This document shows, piece after piece, positions 43,834 to 53,635 of a stretch of 64,000 nucleotides of DNA (positions are counted from its first letter, which is position 1; every line of letters begins with the position of its first letter). The notes beneath the pieces are model-generated. The model saw only the letters and a list, made by a program, of their open reading frames with translations. It made no database searches and was not told the DNA's origin. The stretch comes from Actinomycetales bacterium Actino_02 (lineage in GTDB: Bacteria; Actinomycetota; Actinomycetes; Propionibacteriales; Propionibacteriaceae). Where the stretch lies: assembly GCA_001603275.1 (NCBI GenBank), contig LUYM01000006.1, positions 1-64,000 of the forward strand, read 5' to 3'. Both the position numbers and the translations under genes were made by a program.

Positions 43834-44577
43834 ATGACGGTGGAACTCGCATACGACATCCAGGGCTCCGGCCCGCTGCTGGTCCTAGTTCACGGCATCA
43901 CCGAGAACCGGCACTCCTGGGATCCGATCACGGCCGACCTGGCCGCCACCCACCGGGTCCTCCGGGTGGACCTGCGTGGCCACGGCGCCTCGCCCTTCGC
44001 TGACTCCTACGACGTGGCCGACCTGGCCGCCGACATCGCGCAGCTGGTGGACGAGCCGCCGCTGATCGTCGGGCACTCGCTCGGCGGCACGGTGGTCACC
44101 GCCTATGCGTCGGCGTTCGAGACCCGCGGTGTGGTGAACATCGACCAGACGCTGAACCTGGGCCCGATGCAGGCCGGGCTGCTCCAGCAGGCCGAGTTGC
44201 TGCGCGGTGAGGCCTTCCCGATGGTGATGGACGCCCTGTTCGACTCCCTGCGCGGCCAGGTGGACGACGCCGGCTGGCAGCGGCTGAGCGAGCTGCGCCG
44301 CTACGACCAGCCGGTGGTGCTGGGCATCTGGGGGATCATGCTCGATACCTCCCCCGACGAGCTCGCCGCAGCGGTGGCGGCGATGACGACCGGAATCGAC
44401 GTCCCCTATCTGGCGCTGAACGGCTTCGACCAGGGCCCGGATTACCCGGCCTGGCTGGCCGAGCGGATCCCGACCGCGGTCGTCGAGACCTGGGACGGGG
44501 TGGGCCACTACCCGCAGCTGGTTCGTCCCGCCGACTTCCTGGCCCGGCTGGCCGCTTTCGAGGCGTCGCTGGCCTGA
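43834..44577 (+). CDS. Alpha/beta-hydrolase
   Basis: The 247-residue protein has the standard alpha/beta-hydrolase order. LVHGITENRHSWD is the oxyanion-hole segment, VGHSLGGT places the nucleophile Ser at 82, and GVGHYPQL near the end supplies the catalytic His. Close neighbours in the family include esterases, haloperoxidase-like and lactone hydrolases. The substrate cannot be told. There is no signal peptide. Confidence 0.88.
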   Translation: MTVELAYDIQGSGPLLVLVHGITENRHSWDPITADLAATHRVLRVDLRGHGASPFADSYDVADLAADIAQLVDEPPLIVGHSLGGTVVTAYASAFETRGVVNIDQTLNLGPMQAGLLQQAELLRGEAFPMVMDALFDSLRGQVDDAGWQRLSELRRYDQPVVLGIWGIMLDTSPDELAAAVAAMTTGIDVPYLALNGFDQGPDYPAWLAERIPTAVVETWDGVGHYPQLVRPADFLARLAAFEASLA

Positions 44578-44588
44578 CCAGCGCCTGG

Positions 44589-44615
44589 GGTCCCGCGGTG
44601 ATCGTCCGCGGGACC
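44589..44615. terminator. Hairpin between convergent hydrolase and M20 genes
   Basis: GGTCCCGCGG and CCGCGGGACC form a perfect 10-bp stem with a 7-base loop, lying between two gene 3' ends only 45 bp apart. It probably ends both transcripts, though no T-run follows. Confidence 0.65.
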
Positions 44616-44622
44616 GTCCGGT

Positions 44623-45873
44623 TCAGCCGAGCCACTCCTTCGCCGCAGCGACAAGCGCGGACACCCCGATGCCGATCGTCGGCTCGATGGCCGGCGCATA
44701 GCCCGAGGAGTGGTTGGACGGAATGCCGGCCATGATCCGGATCATGTCGGCCGGGGTTGCCGCCCCGGCGAAGACGGACGGCTCGGCGCCACCGAGCAGC
44801 CAGTAGACGCACGGCACTCCGGCCTCGGTGGCGAACAGTCCGACGTCCTCGCTGCCGGTGACTGCGCCCGGGTCGATCAGCCGTTCGCCGACCACTGCGC
44901 GCAGCGCGTCACCGGTTCGAGCCGAGCCGGCCGGGTCGTTGTAGAGATAGGGCAGTGAGGCGGCGTAGACGATCTGCGGCTCGCGCGGGGCACCGGACGC
45001 CGCGGCTTCGGCCTTGATGATCCGCTCGACGGCGGCCACCACCCGATCGCGGACGTGCGGGTCGTAGGAGCGGACGTTGACCTCGAGCTCGGCGGTGTCC
45101 GGAATGATGTTCATCTTCGTCCCGGCATGCAGGGTGCCGACAGTCACCACCGCCGAATCGCCGCCGGCCACCTCACGAGAGACGATCGTCTGCAGCCGCA
45201 GCACGATGGCGGCCGCCATCACGATCGGGTCGACGCAGGCCTCCGGACGCGATCCGTGGCCGCCTTTGCCGAAGAGGGTGACCTTCAGCCAGTCGGTGCT
45301 GGCATAGGCCGGGCCGGGGTGCAGGCCGATGAAGCCGGCCGGCAGCGGGGCGACGTGCTGGCCCAGCACCACGTCCGGGCGTCCGAAGCGTTCGTACAGG
45401 CCGTCCGCGATCATGGCCCGGGCTCCGGTGCCGAGCTCCTCGGCCGGCTGGGCCACCAGCATCAGAGTGCCGGTCCAGGACGGGTCGGCAGCCAGCTGAG
45501 CGGCGGCCCCGAGCAGACAGGTGATGTGCATGTCGTGGCCGCAGGCGTGCATCACGGGCACGTCGCGGCCGTCCGGATCGATTCCCCGGGCGGTGCTGGC
45601 GTAGGGCAACCCGGTGTCCTCGGCCACAGGCAGCGCATCGATGTCGGCCCGGACCAGCACCGTGGGCCCCTCGCCACGCCGGAGCAGGCCGACGACTCCG
45701 GTGCCGCCCACCCCTGGGTGCACCGCATAGCCGAGCGAGGCCAGCGAAGTGGCGATCAGATCGGCGGTCTGCACCTCCTGATCGGACAGCTCCGGGTGCG
45801 CGTGCAGCCAGCGGTACACCTCGGCCAGTCCGGTTGCGTCCGTCGTAGGGCTGACGGTTGGTCCCGACGCCAT
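44623..45873 (-). CDS. M20-family amidohydrolase/peptidase
   Basis: ATG 45873 follows AAGGAGGAG, and the longer open frame upstream is rejected. The 416-residue product shows VRADIDALPV, HACGHDMH and PAEELGTGARAM, the metal-binding and catalytic motifs of the M20D (hippurate/N-acyl amino acid hydrolase) group. A dimerisation lid domain lies in the middle (about 185-300). Such enzymes remove acyl groups from amino acids or conjugates in the cytoplasm. The exact substrate is unknown. Confidence 0.9.
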   Translation of the reverse strand: MASGPTVSPTTDATGLAEVYRWLHAHPELSDQEVQTADLIATSLASLGYAVHPGVGGTGVVGLLRRGEGPTVLVRADIDALPVAEDTGLPYASTARGIDPDGRDVPVMHACGHDMHITCLLGAAAQLAADPSWTGTLMLVAQPAEELGTGARAMIADGLYERFGRPDVVLGQHVAPLPAGFIGLHPGPAYASTDWLKVTLFGKGGHGSRPEACVDPIVMAAAIVLRLQTIVSREVAGGDSAVVTVGTLHAGTKMNIIPDTAELEVNVRSYDPHVRDRVVAAVERIIKAEAAASGAPREPQIVYAASLPYLYNDPAGSARTGDALRAVVGERLIDPGAVTGSEDVGLFATEAGVPCVYWLLGGAEPSVFAGAATPADMIRIMAGIPSNHSSGYAPAIEPTIGIGVSALVAAAKEWLG

Positions 45874-46050
45874 TGCTCCTCCTTGTGCCCGGCCGATTGC
45901 GGCTGAGCTCAGCCTAGGACGGCACGGGGCGGACGGCACCGCGAGCCGTGGAGCGGTCGGATCGACGAGCCGACTCGCTGACCGGCCGTCCTGGACGGTG
46001 ACCATCGCGGCGGCGAGTAGCCTTCTTCCACACTGTCGAGGAGGAGTGCC

Positions 46051-46431
46051 ATGTCGCCGCTGGAGCTGGCCGTTTGGGTGATCGGTGCCCTCGGCCTGAT
46101 CGGAGTGGCGTTCGCCTTCTTCAAGAGCGATCAGCTGCGGGTGCGGCTGACTGCGCTCGGCATCTTCGGGGCCTTCTATCTCACCGTGCTCGGTCTGGGC
46201 TGGGGTGGTACGCAGTGGTTCAACGCGTCGACCATTGCGCTCGTGCTGATCGCCTTGATGTCGGGGATCAAGGCTCCGCTGGCCCCCAAGTCCAGCGACG
46301 CCGCAGCTGCGGTCGAGCCGGACGCCGCCAGCGACGAGCCGGCATCGGACCTTCCGGACGCGAACGTCGTCGGTGAGGGTGAGGTCGGCCAGTCCGTCGA
46401 GCAGGAGCCGGACGCAGAACCGAAGCTCTAG
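46051..46431 (+). CDS. Small membrane protein with acidic tail
   Basis: The 126-residue protein has two or three hydrophobic segments (about 5-24, 32-52 and 58-70), then an acidic Ala/Asp/Glu tail (about 80-126). The ATG follows GAGGAGGAG, an excellent ribosome binding site, so the gene is likely real. No family is recognised. It stands alone between the M20 gene (divergent) and the GT80-like gene. Confidence 0.7.
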   Translation: MSPLELAVWVIGALGLIGVAFAFFKSDQLRVRLTALGIFGAFYLTVLGLGWGGTQWFNASTIALVLIALMSGIKAPLAPKSSDAAAAVEPDAASDEPASDLPDANVVGEGEVGQSVEQEPDAEPKL

Positions 46432-46583
46432 CCGCGACACGCGGTCAGGTCCGGCCGGAGCGGGCCGAAAGGCGTAGTTGTCCGCTAACTGACAAGTCGA
46501 GGGCCGCTCTCCAGGGATCTGCTGAGTGATTGCTGTGGGTATTGTGGGCACTAGTACTCAGCCTTGTGAAAGTGGACACTGCA

Positions 46584-48737
46584 ATGAAGCGCTCGTCACT
46601 TGCCGCCGTCTTGTTGTTGAGCTTGGGCTTGCCGATGCTGCCGGCTCTGCCCGCGGCAGCCGAACCCGCCGAGGAGCCGGTGGTCATCCAGTCGCTGGCT
46701 GGCCTCAACCAGGCCGTCGACATCAAGGGCGGTTCGATCGCCGACCGGGCCGCGGCCCAGAGCTACACGGCCAACGCCAGCACCGCCCAGGAGTTCACCT
46801 TCACCGATTGCGATGGCTCGGGTTGGTGCACGGTGACCAACACCAAGTCGACCAAGTGTCTGGAGGTCAAGGGCGCGAGCACGGCCCGTGGCGCGATCGT
46901 CCAGCAGAACACCTGCAACACCACGACGGCACAGAAGTGGAAGCGGGTGAGCCTGGGCGGCGGGTTGTACAACATCCAGAGCGCAATCGGCACCGACCGC
47001 TGGCTGGACGTCCGCGGCGGCAAGGCCAAGAACGGCGTCGTGCTTCAGGTGTGGAGCCACAACACCTCCAAGGCGCAGCAGTTCCGGCTGACCGCGGCCC
47101 CGAACTGGGGGCTCGGCCTCAGCCAGGTGGACGAGACCACCTCGGTGAAGGTGAGCCTGACCGATCTGGAGTCGTTGGCCGGGGTGTGGGCCACGGATGT
47201 CTCGCTGACCGCGAAGCTGAAGTACGGCTCGGCGACCACCCGGACCGTCACCGTCAAGAAGGCGCTGTCGACGGTCGACCCCGATGGCACCTTCACCTTT
47301 GACGTCGGTGACTACGGCAAGTGGACGATCAGCGCCACGTTCCGCAACGGCAAGAACACCGTGAAGACGGTCGCCGCCGCCACGGTTCCGGTCACGTCCA
47401 GCCAGTACATCATCGCTCCGCTGTCCGGGACGATGCCGGTGACGATGCTGACCACCTCGATGTGGGGCAGTGGCTCGATTCGCGGCACCGGCAACGCCAT
47501 CCCGGTGATCGCTCAGCTGGCCCGGGCCAATCAGTGGGACTGGTCGCACCTGCCCGCCGGCATTCACGCGGTGCCCTACCTGACCAAGACGCAGTACTCG
47601 TCGCCGGTCAGCGGCTCGGCCCTCAACTCCGGGCTGGCTCCGCTGAAGGCCTACATCAAGGATCTGCGGGCGCTCAACCCGGACTCGGTCTTCCACCTCT
47701 ACGTGAACGACTACCACGTGCAGATGGTCCAGTCGCTGCTCTACGCCAACAAGATCCCGGCCGACAACTACACGATCAACCTGCTGTCCGACGGCGGCTT
47801 CTCCTACCAGAAGTTCGCGGCCACCTATGCCAGTGACCCCACCGCCACCCAGACCCGGCTGGTCTCGGAATGGCAGGCGGCCAAGGACTACGCCTACACC
47901 AACGGCAAGGTGCTCAGCACGCTCAGTGTGACCGCAGCGCAGAACTACATCTGGGCTGCAGTGAAGAGCGAGTCGGCGGCGAAGTGGTGGCTGACGCGTC
48001 CGTCGCTGCTCACCTCGGCCGGCGACAGCAACGCGTTCGCTAGCGCGGTCGCCAGCGACTCCAAGGTGACTACCTTGTCGATCGGCGCACGGCTGACCGC
48101 CATCAAGGCTGCCGGCGACACCGATCTGGGCCAGTTCAAGACGCTGTACCGGTTCAATGACGCCTACTTCGCCAAGTCCACTGCGGCGAACCGGGACGTG
48201 ATGATGTTCCTCGGGACGCGGTTGGAGAACGAGGCTTCCTTCACCGACTACGCCGGATTCACCATGAAGTACTACGGGACGGCATTCGACTACTACTACA
48301 AGGGCCACCCGGCCACGCCGACCATGTTTTACCCGAGCAAGGCCACGCAGTTGAAGACGCTCAAGATCACCGACATCGACTCCTCGGTCGCCGCCGAACT
48401 GATCTTGTTCTTCAACCCGGAGATCTACATGTCGGGCTATCCGTCGTCCACCTACCTGTCGGTGAGCGACCCGAACATGGCCAAGGGCCTGTTCGGCCTG
48501 ACCAAGGCGCAGGGCCTGGCCTCGGTCAGCCCGAGCTACTCGATCATGAAGTGGTTCATGGCGCCGAAGACGTCCTACAGCGGGGCGATCGCCGCGCTGC
48601 CGGGTGACTTCGTCGTGGAGTTCTCCGATGCGGTGGTGGCTGACAAGGGCTACAACATCGCGATGTGGAGCTCGTCGGCCAAGACCATCACCTACTACAA
48701 GCTGGTCGACGGCGCCTACCAGAAGGTTGCCGCCTAG
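46584..48737 (+). CDS. Secreted ricin-lectin protein with GT80-like sialyltransferase domain
   Basis: The product is 717 residues from ATG 46584, with GTG 46566 as an alternative. A signal peptide (about 1-26) ends ALPAAA. Residues about 33-170 are a ricin-type beta-trefoil with QQNTCNTTTAQKW and QVWSHNTSKAQQF repeats. Residues about 185-270 look Ig-like. The C-terminal half aligns with GT80 sialyltransferases: FHLYVNDYHVQMVQSLL then LLSDGGFSY (Asp403, the catalytic base position), YYKGHP (His575), AAELILF (Glu605) and GYPSSTYLSV (Ser621-622 for the CMP phosphate). Known GT80 enzymes transfer sialic acid from CMP to galactosides. Activity is inferred from motif conservation, and an exported enzyme needing CMP-sugar is unusual. 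Confidence 0.75.
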   Translation: MKRSSLAAVLLLSLGLPMLPALPAAAEPAEEPVVIQSLAGLNQAVDIKGGSIADRAAAQSYTANASTAQEFTFTDCDGSGWCTVTNTKSTKCLEVKGASTARGAIVQQNTCNTTTAQKWKRVSLGGGLYNIQSAIGTDRWLDVRGGKAKNGVVLQVWSHNTSKAQQFRLTAAPNWGLGLSQVDETTSVKVSLTDLESLAGVWATDVSLTAKLKYGSATTRTVTVKKALSTVDPDGTFTFDVGDYGKWTISATFRNGKNTVKTVAAATVPVTSSQYIIAPLSGTMPVTMLTTSMWGSGSIRGTGNAIPVIAQLARANQWDWSHLPAGIHAVPYLTKTQYSSPVSGSALNSGLAPLKAYIKDLRALNPDSVFHLYVNDYHVQMVQSLLYANKIPADNYTINLLSDGGFSYQKFAATYASDPTATQTRLVSEWQAAKDYAYTNGKVLSTLSVTAAQNYIWAAVKSESAAKWWLTRPSLLTSAGDSNAFASAVASDSKVTTLSIGARLTAIKAAGDTDLGQFKTLYRFNDAYFAKSTAANRDVMMFLGTRLENEASFTDYAGFTMKYYGTAFDYYYKGHPATPTMFYPSKATQLKTLKITDIDSSVAAELILFFNPEIYMSGYPSSTYLSVSDPNMAKGLFGLTKAQGLASVSPSYSIMKWFMAPKTSYSGAIAALPGDFVVEFSDAVVADKGYNIAMWSSSAKTITYYKLVDGAYQKVAA

Positions 48738-48758
48738 GCATTCCCGTGTAATGCAGGG

Positions 48759-48786
48759 TGGGCTCGGACGGTGCGTTCGGGCCCAC
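48759..48786. terminator. Terminator after the GT80-like gene
   Basis: GTGGGCTCGGAC and GTTCGGGCCCAC form a 12-bp stem with G-T pairs and a 5-base loop. It lies between the GT80-like stop codon and the convergent gene's stop at 48799, so it may serve both. Confidence 0.7.
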
Positions 48787-48798
48787 TCTGCGTGTCCG

Positions 48799-49461
48799 CT
48801 ACTGCGGTGATCCCGGATCGTCCGCCTCGCCGAGGACGGGCCATTGCCGGTTGCGGTTCTCCAGGGTCGGCCACGGATCACCGGCACTGAAATCGTCGAC
48901 CTCGATGGCGGCCGGCTCAGTTCCGGTGCTGGCCAGGGTGGTGTTCGGCAGGTAGCCAACGAACTCCGGTGAGACATGGGCGACCAGCCAATCCCGCTCG
49001 ACCTGCTCGCGAGGGACGCCCGGGGGCAGGTCGAGCGTGGCCAACCCGGAGTTGAGCCGGTGCAGCTCGGTGCCCAGACGTTCGGCCGGTGCCCCTTGTA
49101 CCCGCCAGCTCTCGAACTCGTTTGAGATACCCGTCGCTTTGGCTGCAGAGAGGGCCAGCTGTCCGAGATCGGGGTTGGTCAGCTCTCCGCTGGTGGAGCC
49201 GATCTGCAGCACAGCCAGCCAGATCACGGAGCCGATCATGGCGACCACCGGCACCGCGCCCCAGTCCTTCTGGGGCCCGAGGAAGATCCCCACTATCAGT
49301 GCCACGGCCGGAGTGGCGATGGCGATTCCGTACCGCAGCATCGCTCGTCCGGAGTAGTGGACGAACCGAACGAAGGTGGGCTTCCGCCACGACGCGGCCG
49401 GTCGGATGTAGAGCAGATCGAAGCGTCGGCTGGAGTCGTGCGGACGCGGGCCGCTGCGCAT
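48799..49461 (-). CDS. Hypothetical two-helix membrane protein
   Basis: The 220-residue product begins at ATG 49461. The frame stays open beyond it but runs through the tRNA-Arg gene. A basic N-terminus is followed by two adjacent membrane helices (about 44-62 and 68-86), then a soluble C-terminal part (about 95-220) with WRVQGAPAERLG and a Glu/Asp-rich tail. The arrangement suggests a cytoplasmic N-terminus and C-terminus. No family is recognised. Confidence 0.7.
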   Translation of the reverse strand: MRSGPRPHDSSRRFDLLYIRPAASWRKPTFVRFVHYSGRAMLRYGIAIATPAVALIVGIFLGPQKDWGAVPVVAMIGSVIWLAVLQIGSTSGELTNPDLGQLALSAAKATGISNEFESWRVQGAPAERLGTELHRLNSGLATLDLPPGVPREQVERDWLVAHVSPEFVGYLPNTTLASTGTEPAAIEVDDFSAGDPWPTLENRNRQWPVLGEADDPGSPQ

Positions 49462-49570
49462 CTGTGATCCTGGGGTGGTGGGTCGCCGGTCGCTCCCGGT
49501 TTGTCCCCAGCCTAGACACTGCGTCCCGCTGGAGGCCGTGTTATCGATGCACCGGACACCTGCTCCGGCA

Positions 49571-49602
49571 ACGAAAACAGCCCGGGTCGACGACCCGGGC
49601 TG
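49571..49602 (-). terminator. Intrinsic terminator of tRNA-Arg
   Basis: CAGCCCGGGTC and GACCCGGGCTG form an 11-bp stem with a 3-base loop. On the minus strand it is followed by TTTTCGTT and lies 26 bases after the tRNA. Confidence 0.85.
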
Positions 49603-49627
49603 CGGCCAGTAGAACTGACACCATCTG

Positions 49628-49700
49628 CGCGCTCGGAGGGACTCGAACCCCCAACCTTCTGATCCGTAGTCAGATGCTCTATCCATTGAGCCACGAGCGC
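49628..49700 (-). tRNA. tRNA-Arg (anticodon ACG)
   Basis: The 73-nt gene on the minus strand starts GCGCTCG (5' end 49700), pairing with CGAGCGC. The anticodon loop CTACGGA within a TCTGA/TCAGA stem gives ACG, whose A34 is the TadA target. The T arm reads GGGTTCGAGTCCC. No CCA is encoded. Confidence 0.95.
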
Positions 49701-49887
49701 AGGAAAGCGTCCTCAACACTACTCGACCCGGCTGAGTGCGTCCAACTGAGCCTCGAATCGGGCCAGCAGTCCTGCGCAATGAGTTTGACCGGTCAGTTGG
49801 TGGACGCAAGACTCCGAAGCAGCCGCGTGGGCCAAAGCGGGGCAGGATGGAACTGTTCGACGAAGAACACTCGTCCAAGGAGGACGT

Positions 49888-51735
49888 ATGGCAGTAGAAC
49901 CAGCAGTCATCACTCATCCCGCCCCGGCTGACGTCCAGCCTGCGCTGCGTGATTGGGTTGCCGGAGTCGCTGCGCTCACCCAGCCGGACGCCATCCACTG
50001 GTGTGACGGCTCGATGGAAGAGCGCACGACGCTGGAATCGCAGCTGGTGGCGTCCGGGACCTTCATCCGGCTGAACCCGGCATTGCGCCCGGACAGCTTC
50101 CTGGCACGCTCCGAGCCGGACGACGTGGCCCGGATCGAGGCCTGTACCTACATCTGCTCGGAGAACCCGCTGGACGCCGGCCCGACAAACAACTGGGCCG
50201 AGCCGAATCAGATGCGAGCCACGCTGGCCGGCCTGTTCGCCGGCTCGATGCGCGGCCGGACGATGTACGTGGTCCCGTTCTCGATGGGGCCGGTCGGCAG
50301 CCCGCTGGCCCGGCTCGGGGTGGAGATCACCGATTCGGCCTATGTCGTGCTGAACATGCGGATGATGACCCGGATGGGCGCGGACGCCATGGCCCAGATC
50401 ACCGCAGGTGAGTACTGGGTGCCGGCCGTGCACTCGGTCGGCTATCCGCTGATCGACGCCTACGGCAATCACCGCCCGGACGTCCCCTGGCCGTGCAATG
50501 ACACCAAGTACATCACCCACTTCCCCGAGACCCGCGAGATCTGGTCCTACGGCTCGGGCTACGGCGGCAACGCGCTGCTGAGCAAGAAGTGCTTCGCGCT
50601 GCGGATCGCCTCGGTGATCGGACGCGACGAGGGTTGGCTGGCCGAGCACATGTTGATCCTGCGGATGACCAGCCCCGCCGGTCGGGAGTACCACCTGGCT
50701 GCGGCGTTCCCGTCCGCCTGCGGCAAGACGAATCTGGCCATGTTGCGTCCGACCATTCCGGGCTGGAAGGTGGAGACGGTCGGCGACGACATCGCCTGGA
50801 TGCGTCCGGGGCCGGACGGACGGCTGTACGCCATCAACCCCGAGCGCGGCTTCTTCGGGGTGGCGCCGGGCACCAGCGAGGGCACCAACCCGGTGGCCCT
50901 GCACGCGCTCAGCCACGACGTGATCTTCACCAATGTCGCCCTCACCGATGACGGGGACGTGTGGTGGGAGGGCCTCACCAAGACCCCGCCGGCGCACCTG
51001 ATCGACTGGGAGGGACGCGAGTGGTCGCCGGACTTCGGACGTCCGGCCGCCCACCCGAACAGCCGGTTCACCGTCACCGCCGACCAGGCCGAGACCATCT
51101 CGCCGGATTGGGAGACGCCTGAGGGCGTCCCGATCGACGTGATCCTGTTCGGTGGCCGGCGGGCCAGCAACGTCCCGCTGATCAGCGAGTCGTACAGCTG
51201 GGAGCACGGCGTCTTCGTGGGCGCCACGGTCTCCAGCGAGCAGACCGCCGCCGCCGAGGGGACGGTCGGTGCGCTGCGCCGCGATCCGTTCGCCATGCTG
51301 CCGTTCTGCGGCTACAACATGGGCGACTACTGGGCGCATTGGCTCAGCGTCGGCAAGGGGTTGACCAACCCGCCGCGGATCTTCCAGGTGAACTGGTTCC
51401 GCAAGGCCGCCGACGGGCATTGGCTGTGGCCGGGCTTCGGCGACAACTCGCGTCCGATCGAGTGGGCGCTGCGCCGGGTCAGTGGCGAGGTCGGCGCGAT
51501 CGCCGCCATCAGTGGACGGCTGCCGCGGCCCGAGGACCTGAACCTGGACGGCCTGCGGCTGCCGGCCGCAGACCTGGCCGAGCTCTTCCGCCTCGATCCG
51601 GACGCTTGGGCCGAGGAGGCCACCCTGACCGAGGCGTACTTCAGCCAGTTCGGCGACAAGCTCCCGGCCGAACTGACCGGTCAGCTCGCCGAGCTGCGGG
51701 ATCGGATCGCCCGAGTGAAGGCCGCAGCCGAATAG
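49888..51735 (+). CDS. pckG: Phosphoenolpyruvate carboxykinase (GTP)
   Basis: The 615-residue enzyme interconverts oxaloacetate and PEP with GTP/GDP. The P-loop [13 protein letters not shown], the [12 protein letters not shown] substrate loop and [19 protein letters not shown] with the metal-ligand Lys are intact. Length and motifs are those of the GTP class usual in Actinobacteria. ATG 49888 follows AAGGAGG. A hairpin directly after the stop ends the transcript. It serves gluconeogenesis or, in propionic bacteria, anaplerosis. Confidence 0.97.
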   Translation: MAVEPAVITHPAPADVQPALRDWVAGVAALTQPDAIHWCDGSMEERTTLESQLVASGTFIRLNPALRPDSFLARSEPDDVARIEACTYICSENPLDAGPTNNWAEPNQMRATLAGLFAGSMRGRTMYVVPFSMGPVGSPLARLGVEITDSAYVVLNMRMMTRMGADAMAQITAGEYWVPAVHSVGYPLIDAYGNHRPDVPWPCNDTKYITHFPETREIWSYGSGYGGNALLSKKCFALRIASVIGRDEGWLAEHMLILRMTSPAGREYHLAAAFPSACGKTNLAMLRPTIPGWKVETVGDDIAWMRPGPDGRLYAINPERGFFGVAPGTSEGTNPVALHALSHDVIFTNVALTDDGDVWWEGLTKTPPAHLIDWEGREWSPDFGRPAAHPNSRFTVTADQAETISPDWETPEGVPIDVILFGGRRASNVPLISESYSWEHGVFVGATVSSEQTAAAEGTVGALRRDPFAMLPFCGYNMGDYWAHWLSVGKGLTNPPRIFQVNWFRKAADGHWLWPGFGDNSRPIEWALRRVSGEVGAIAAISGRLPRPEDLNLDGLRLPAADLAELFRLDPDAWAEEATLTEAYFSQFGDKLPAELTGQLAELRDRIARVKAAAE

Positions 51736-51747
51736 CGGACGTCCATG

Positions 51748-51771
51748 GTGGGGCCGGAGCCCGGCCCCACC
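51748..51771. terminator. Bidirectional terminator between pckG and the OYE gene
   Basis: GGTGGGGCCGG and CCGGCCCCACC form a perfect 11-bp stem with a two- to three-base loop (AGC region). It is centred between two convergent stop codons. Confidence 0.85.
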
Positions 51772-51792
51772 CTCACACCTGGGTGGCGTGGC

Positions 51793-52881
51793 TCAGCTGA
51801 GGTCGGGCCAGCGGCCGCGTAGGTAGGACGGCGGGTAGGCCAACCGGTCTGCCTGGCCGAGTTGGGCCGCAGCCCGCTGCGGCCAGGCCGGCTCGCGCAG
51901 CGCCACTCGGGCCAGGGCGATCACGTCCACGTCGCCGGAGTCGAGGATCGCCTGCGCCTGGGCCGGGTCGGTGATCAGGCCGACGGCGCTGACCGGCAAG
52001 CCGCCGGCGCGGACGGCCTTGGCTGCACGAACCTGGTAGCCCGGGCCGAGCGGGATCTGGGCCGGCACATTGCCGCCGGTGGAGACATCGACGAAGTCGA
52101 CGCCGTGCTCGGCCAGCATCCGGGCCACCTCGGCGGCCTCGTCGGTGGTGAAGCCGCCATCGACCCACTCGGTGGCCGAGATCCGGACCAGCAGCGGCTT
52201 GTCGGCCGGCCAGACCGCGCGAACCGCGTCTGCCACCTCCAGCAGCAGCCGGGCTCGATTGGCCAGCGGGCCACCGTAGGAGTCGGTGCGCTGGTTGGAC
52301 AGCGGCGAGAGGAACTGGAACAGCAGGTAGCCGTGGGCTGCGTGGAGCTCAACGGCATCGAAACCGGCCGCATCGGCCCGTTGTGCGGCGGCAGCAAAGG
52401 CCGCCACCATCTCGGCCAGGTCCTCGCTGGTGGCCTCTCGAGGCTCGGCCAGCCCCGGGAAGGCGACCGGCGAAGGGCCGATGGTCGGCCAGCCGCCGTC
52501 GGCGACCGGGACCGTCCCAGACTTCCCATCAGCGCCGAAGTCGCGGTAGGTGGAGCCCTTGCGTCCGGCATGCTGCAGCTGGATGGCCATGGCCGCACCC
52601 TGGCTGTGCACGAAGTCGACGATCCGCGCCCAGGCGTCCTGCTGGGTGGCGTTCCACAATCCGGTGCACCAGGGCGTGATCCGTCCCTCGGGGAGCACGC
52701 CGGTGGCCTCGGCGATGATCAGGCCGAAGCCGCCGGTGGCCCGGGCGCCGTAGTGCACCAGGTGCCAATCGGTGGGGACGCCATCGCGTCCTTCACACTG
52801 GTACTGGCACATCGGGGCCAGGAAGATCCGGTTCTTGATGGTCAGCTCGCGCAGCTGAATCGGGTCGAAAAGGGACGGCAT
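51793..52881 (-). CDS. Old Yellow Enzyme-family NAD(P)H:flavin oxidoreductase
   Basis: The 362-residue FMN protein is of the YqjM/NamA type. APMCQYQCEGRDGVPTDWHL near the N-terminus carries the Cys that tunes the flavin in this subgroup. HAAHGYLLFQFLSP supplies the substrate-binding His pair, and DSYGG follows. These enzymes reduce activated C=C bonds with NADPH. The physiological substrate is unknown. It is monocistronic and convergent with pckG. Confidence 0.92.
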   Translation of the reverse strand: MPSLFDPIQLRELTIKNRIFLAPMCQYQCEGRDGVPTDWHLVHYGARATGGFGLIIAEATGVLPEGRITPWCTGLWNATQQDAWARIVDFVHSQGAAMAIQLQHAGRKGSTYRDFGADGKSGTVPVADGGWPTIGPSPVAFPGLAEPREATSEDLAEMVAAFAAAAQRADAAGFDAVELHAAHGYLLFQFLSPLSNQRTDSYGGPLANRARLLLEVADAVRAVWPADKPLLVRISATEWVDGGFTTDEAAEVARMLAEHGVDFVDVSTGGNVPAQIPLGPGYQVRAAKAVRAGGLPVSAVGLITDPAQAQAILDSGDVDVIALARVALREPAWPQRAAAQLGQADRLAYPPSYLRGRWPDLS

Positions 52882-52966
52882 GGTTACAGGTTAGGGACGG
52901 CTTGGTTGCAGGTGCCAAATCGTCCCGAAACCGGGCCTAGCCTCGGGTGCGAGGAGGTGGTTCCGG

Positions 52967-53575
52967 GTGCCCGACACCGTCGGCTGGTCGCAACGCGATG
53001 CCGGCCCGGCGTGGGCTCCTGGGGCCAGCAGTCTGGCCGCCGCAGCGGGTTCGCGACTGCGTCCTGGACGGGCCTTGGTGCTCGGTTCCGGTGACGCGGC
53101 GGACGCGCTGTGGCTGGCCGGACGCGGCTGGCAGGTCACCTTGGCGTCCGCCGACGCCGTGGCGGTGAGCCGCCTGGCCGCCGAGGCCGCATTGCTGGAC
53201 GTCCCGGTTGAGGCGATCTCCTGCGACCTGCTGAGCTACCGCCCCGAGCCGGAGCGCTATCGGCTGATCCTGGTGAGCTACCTGGAGTTGGAGTGGCCGC
53301 AGAGTCGGCGGCTGCTCACCCGGCTGGTCCCGGGCCTGGCCGCGGACGGCCACCTGCTGGTGGTCGGCGTGGACGTCCGCAATCTCGACTCCGGTTTCGG
53401 TGGGCCGACCAACCCGGATCTGCTGAGCTCGGCCGGCCAGATCGCCGAACTGCTGGCGGGGCTCGACCTCCGGGTGCTCACCTCCGAGATCGTCCGCCGC
53501 GAGGTGGTCGTCGACGTCGGCGTCCGCTACGCCTTGGATCACGTTGTCGAGGCCGCCCGTCCCCTCGCGGACTGA
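52967..53575 (+). CDS. SAM-dependent methyltransferase-like protein
   Basis: The 202-residue protein resembles class I (TehB-like) methyltransferases. The SAM-binding loop reads ALVLGSGDAADALWLAGRGW (about 37-56). An acidic strand end with ASADAVAVSRLA follows, and then CDLLSY at the motif III region. The start codon is uncertain (GTG or ATG), and a GAGGAGG-like site precedes 52967. The target is unknown. Confidence 0.75.
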   Translation: MPDTVGWSQRDAGPAWAPGASSLAAAAGSRLRPGRALVLGSGDAADALWLAGRGWQVTLASADAVAVSRLAAEAALLDVPVEAISCDLLSYRPEPERYRLILVSYLELEWPQSRRLLTRLVPGLAADGHLLVVGVDVRNLDSGFGGPTNPDLLSSAGQIAELLAGLDLRVLTSEIVRREVVVDVGVRYALDHVVEAARPLAD

Positions 53576-53635
53576 GTGCAGCTCGGACGTCGCCTCACGC
53601 GCCTGCACGGTGCGCCGGCACCGCGCTGGGAGTGG

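Noticed and set aside
49462-51420. Minus-strand frame extending from the 48799-49461 gene across tRNA-Arg and pckG
   Set aside because: It runs antisense through a tRNA and a conserved enzyme. The composition is that of a shadow frame.
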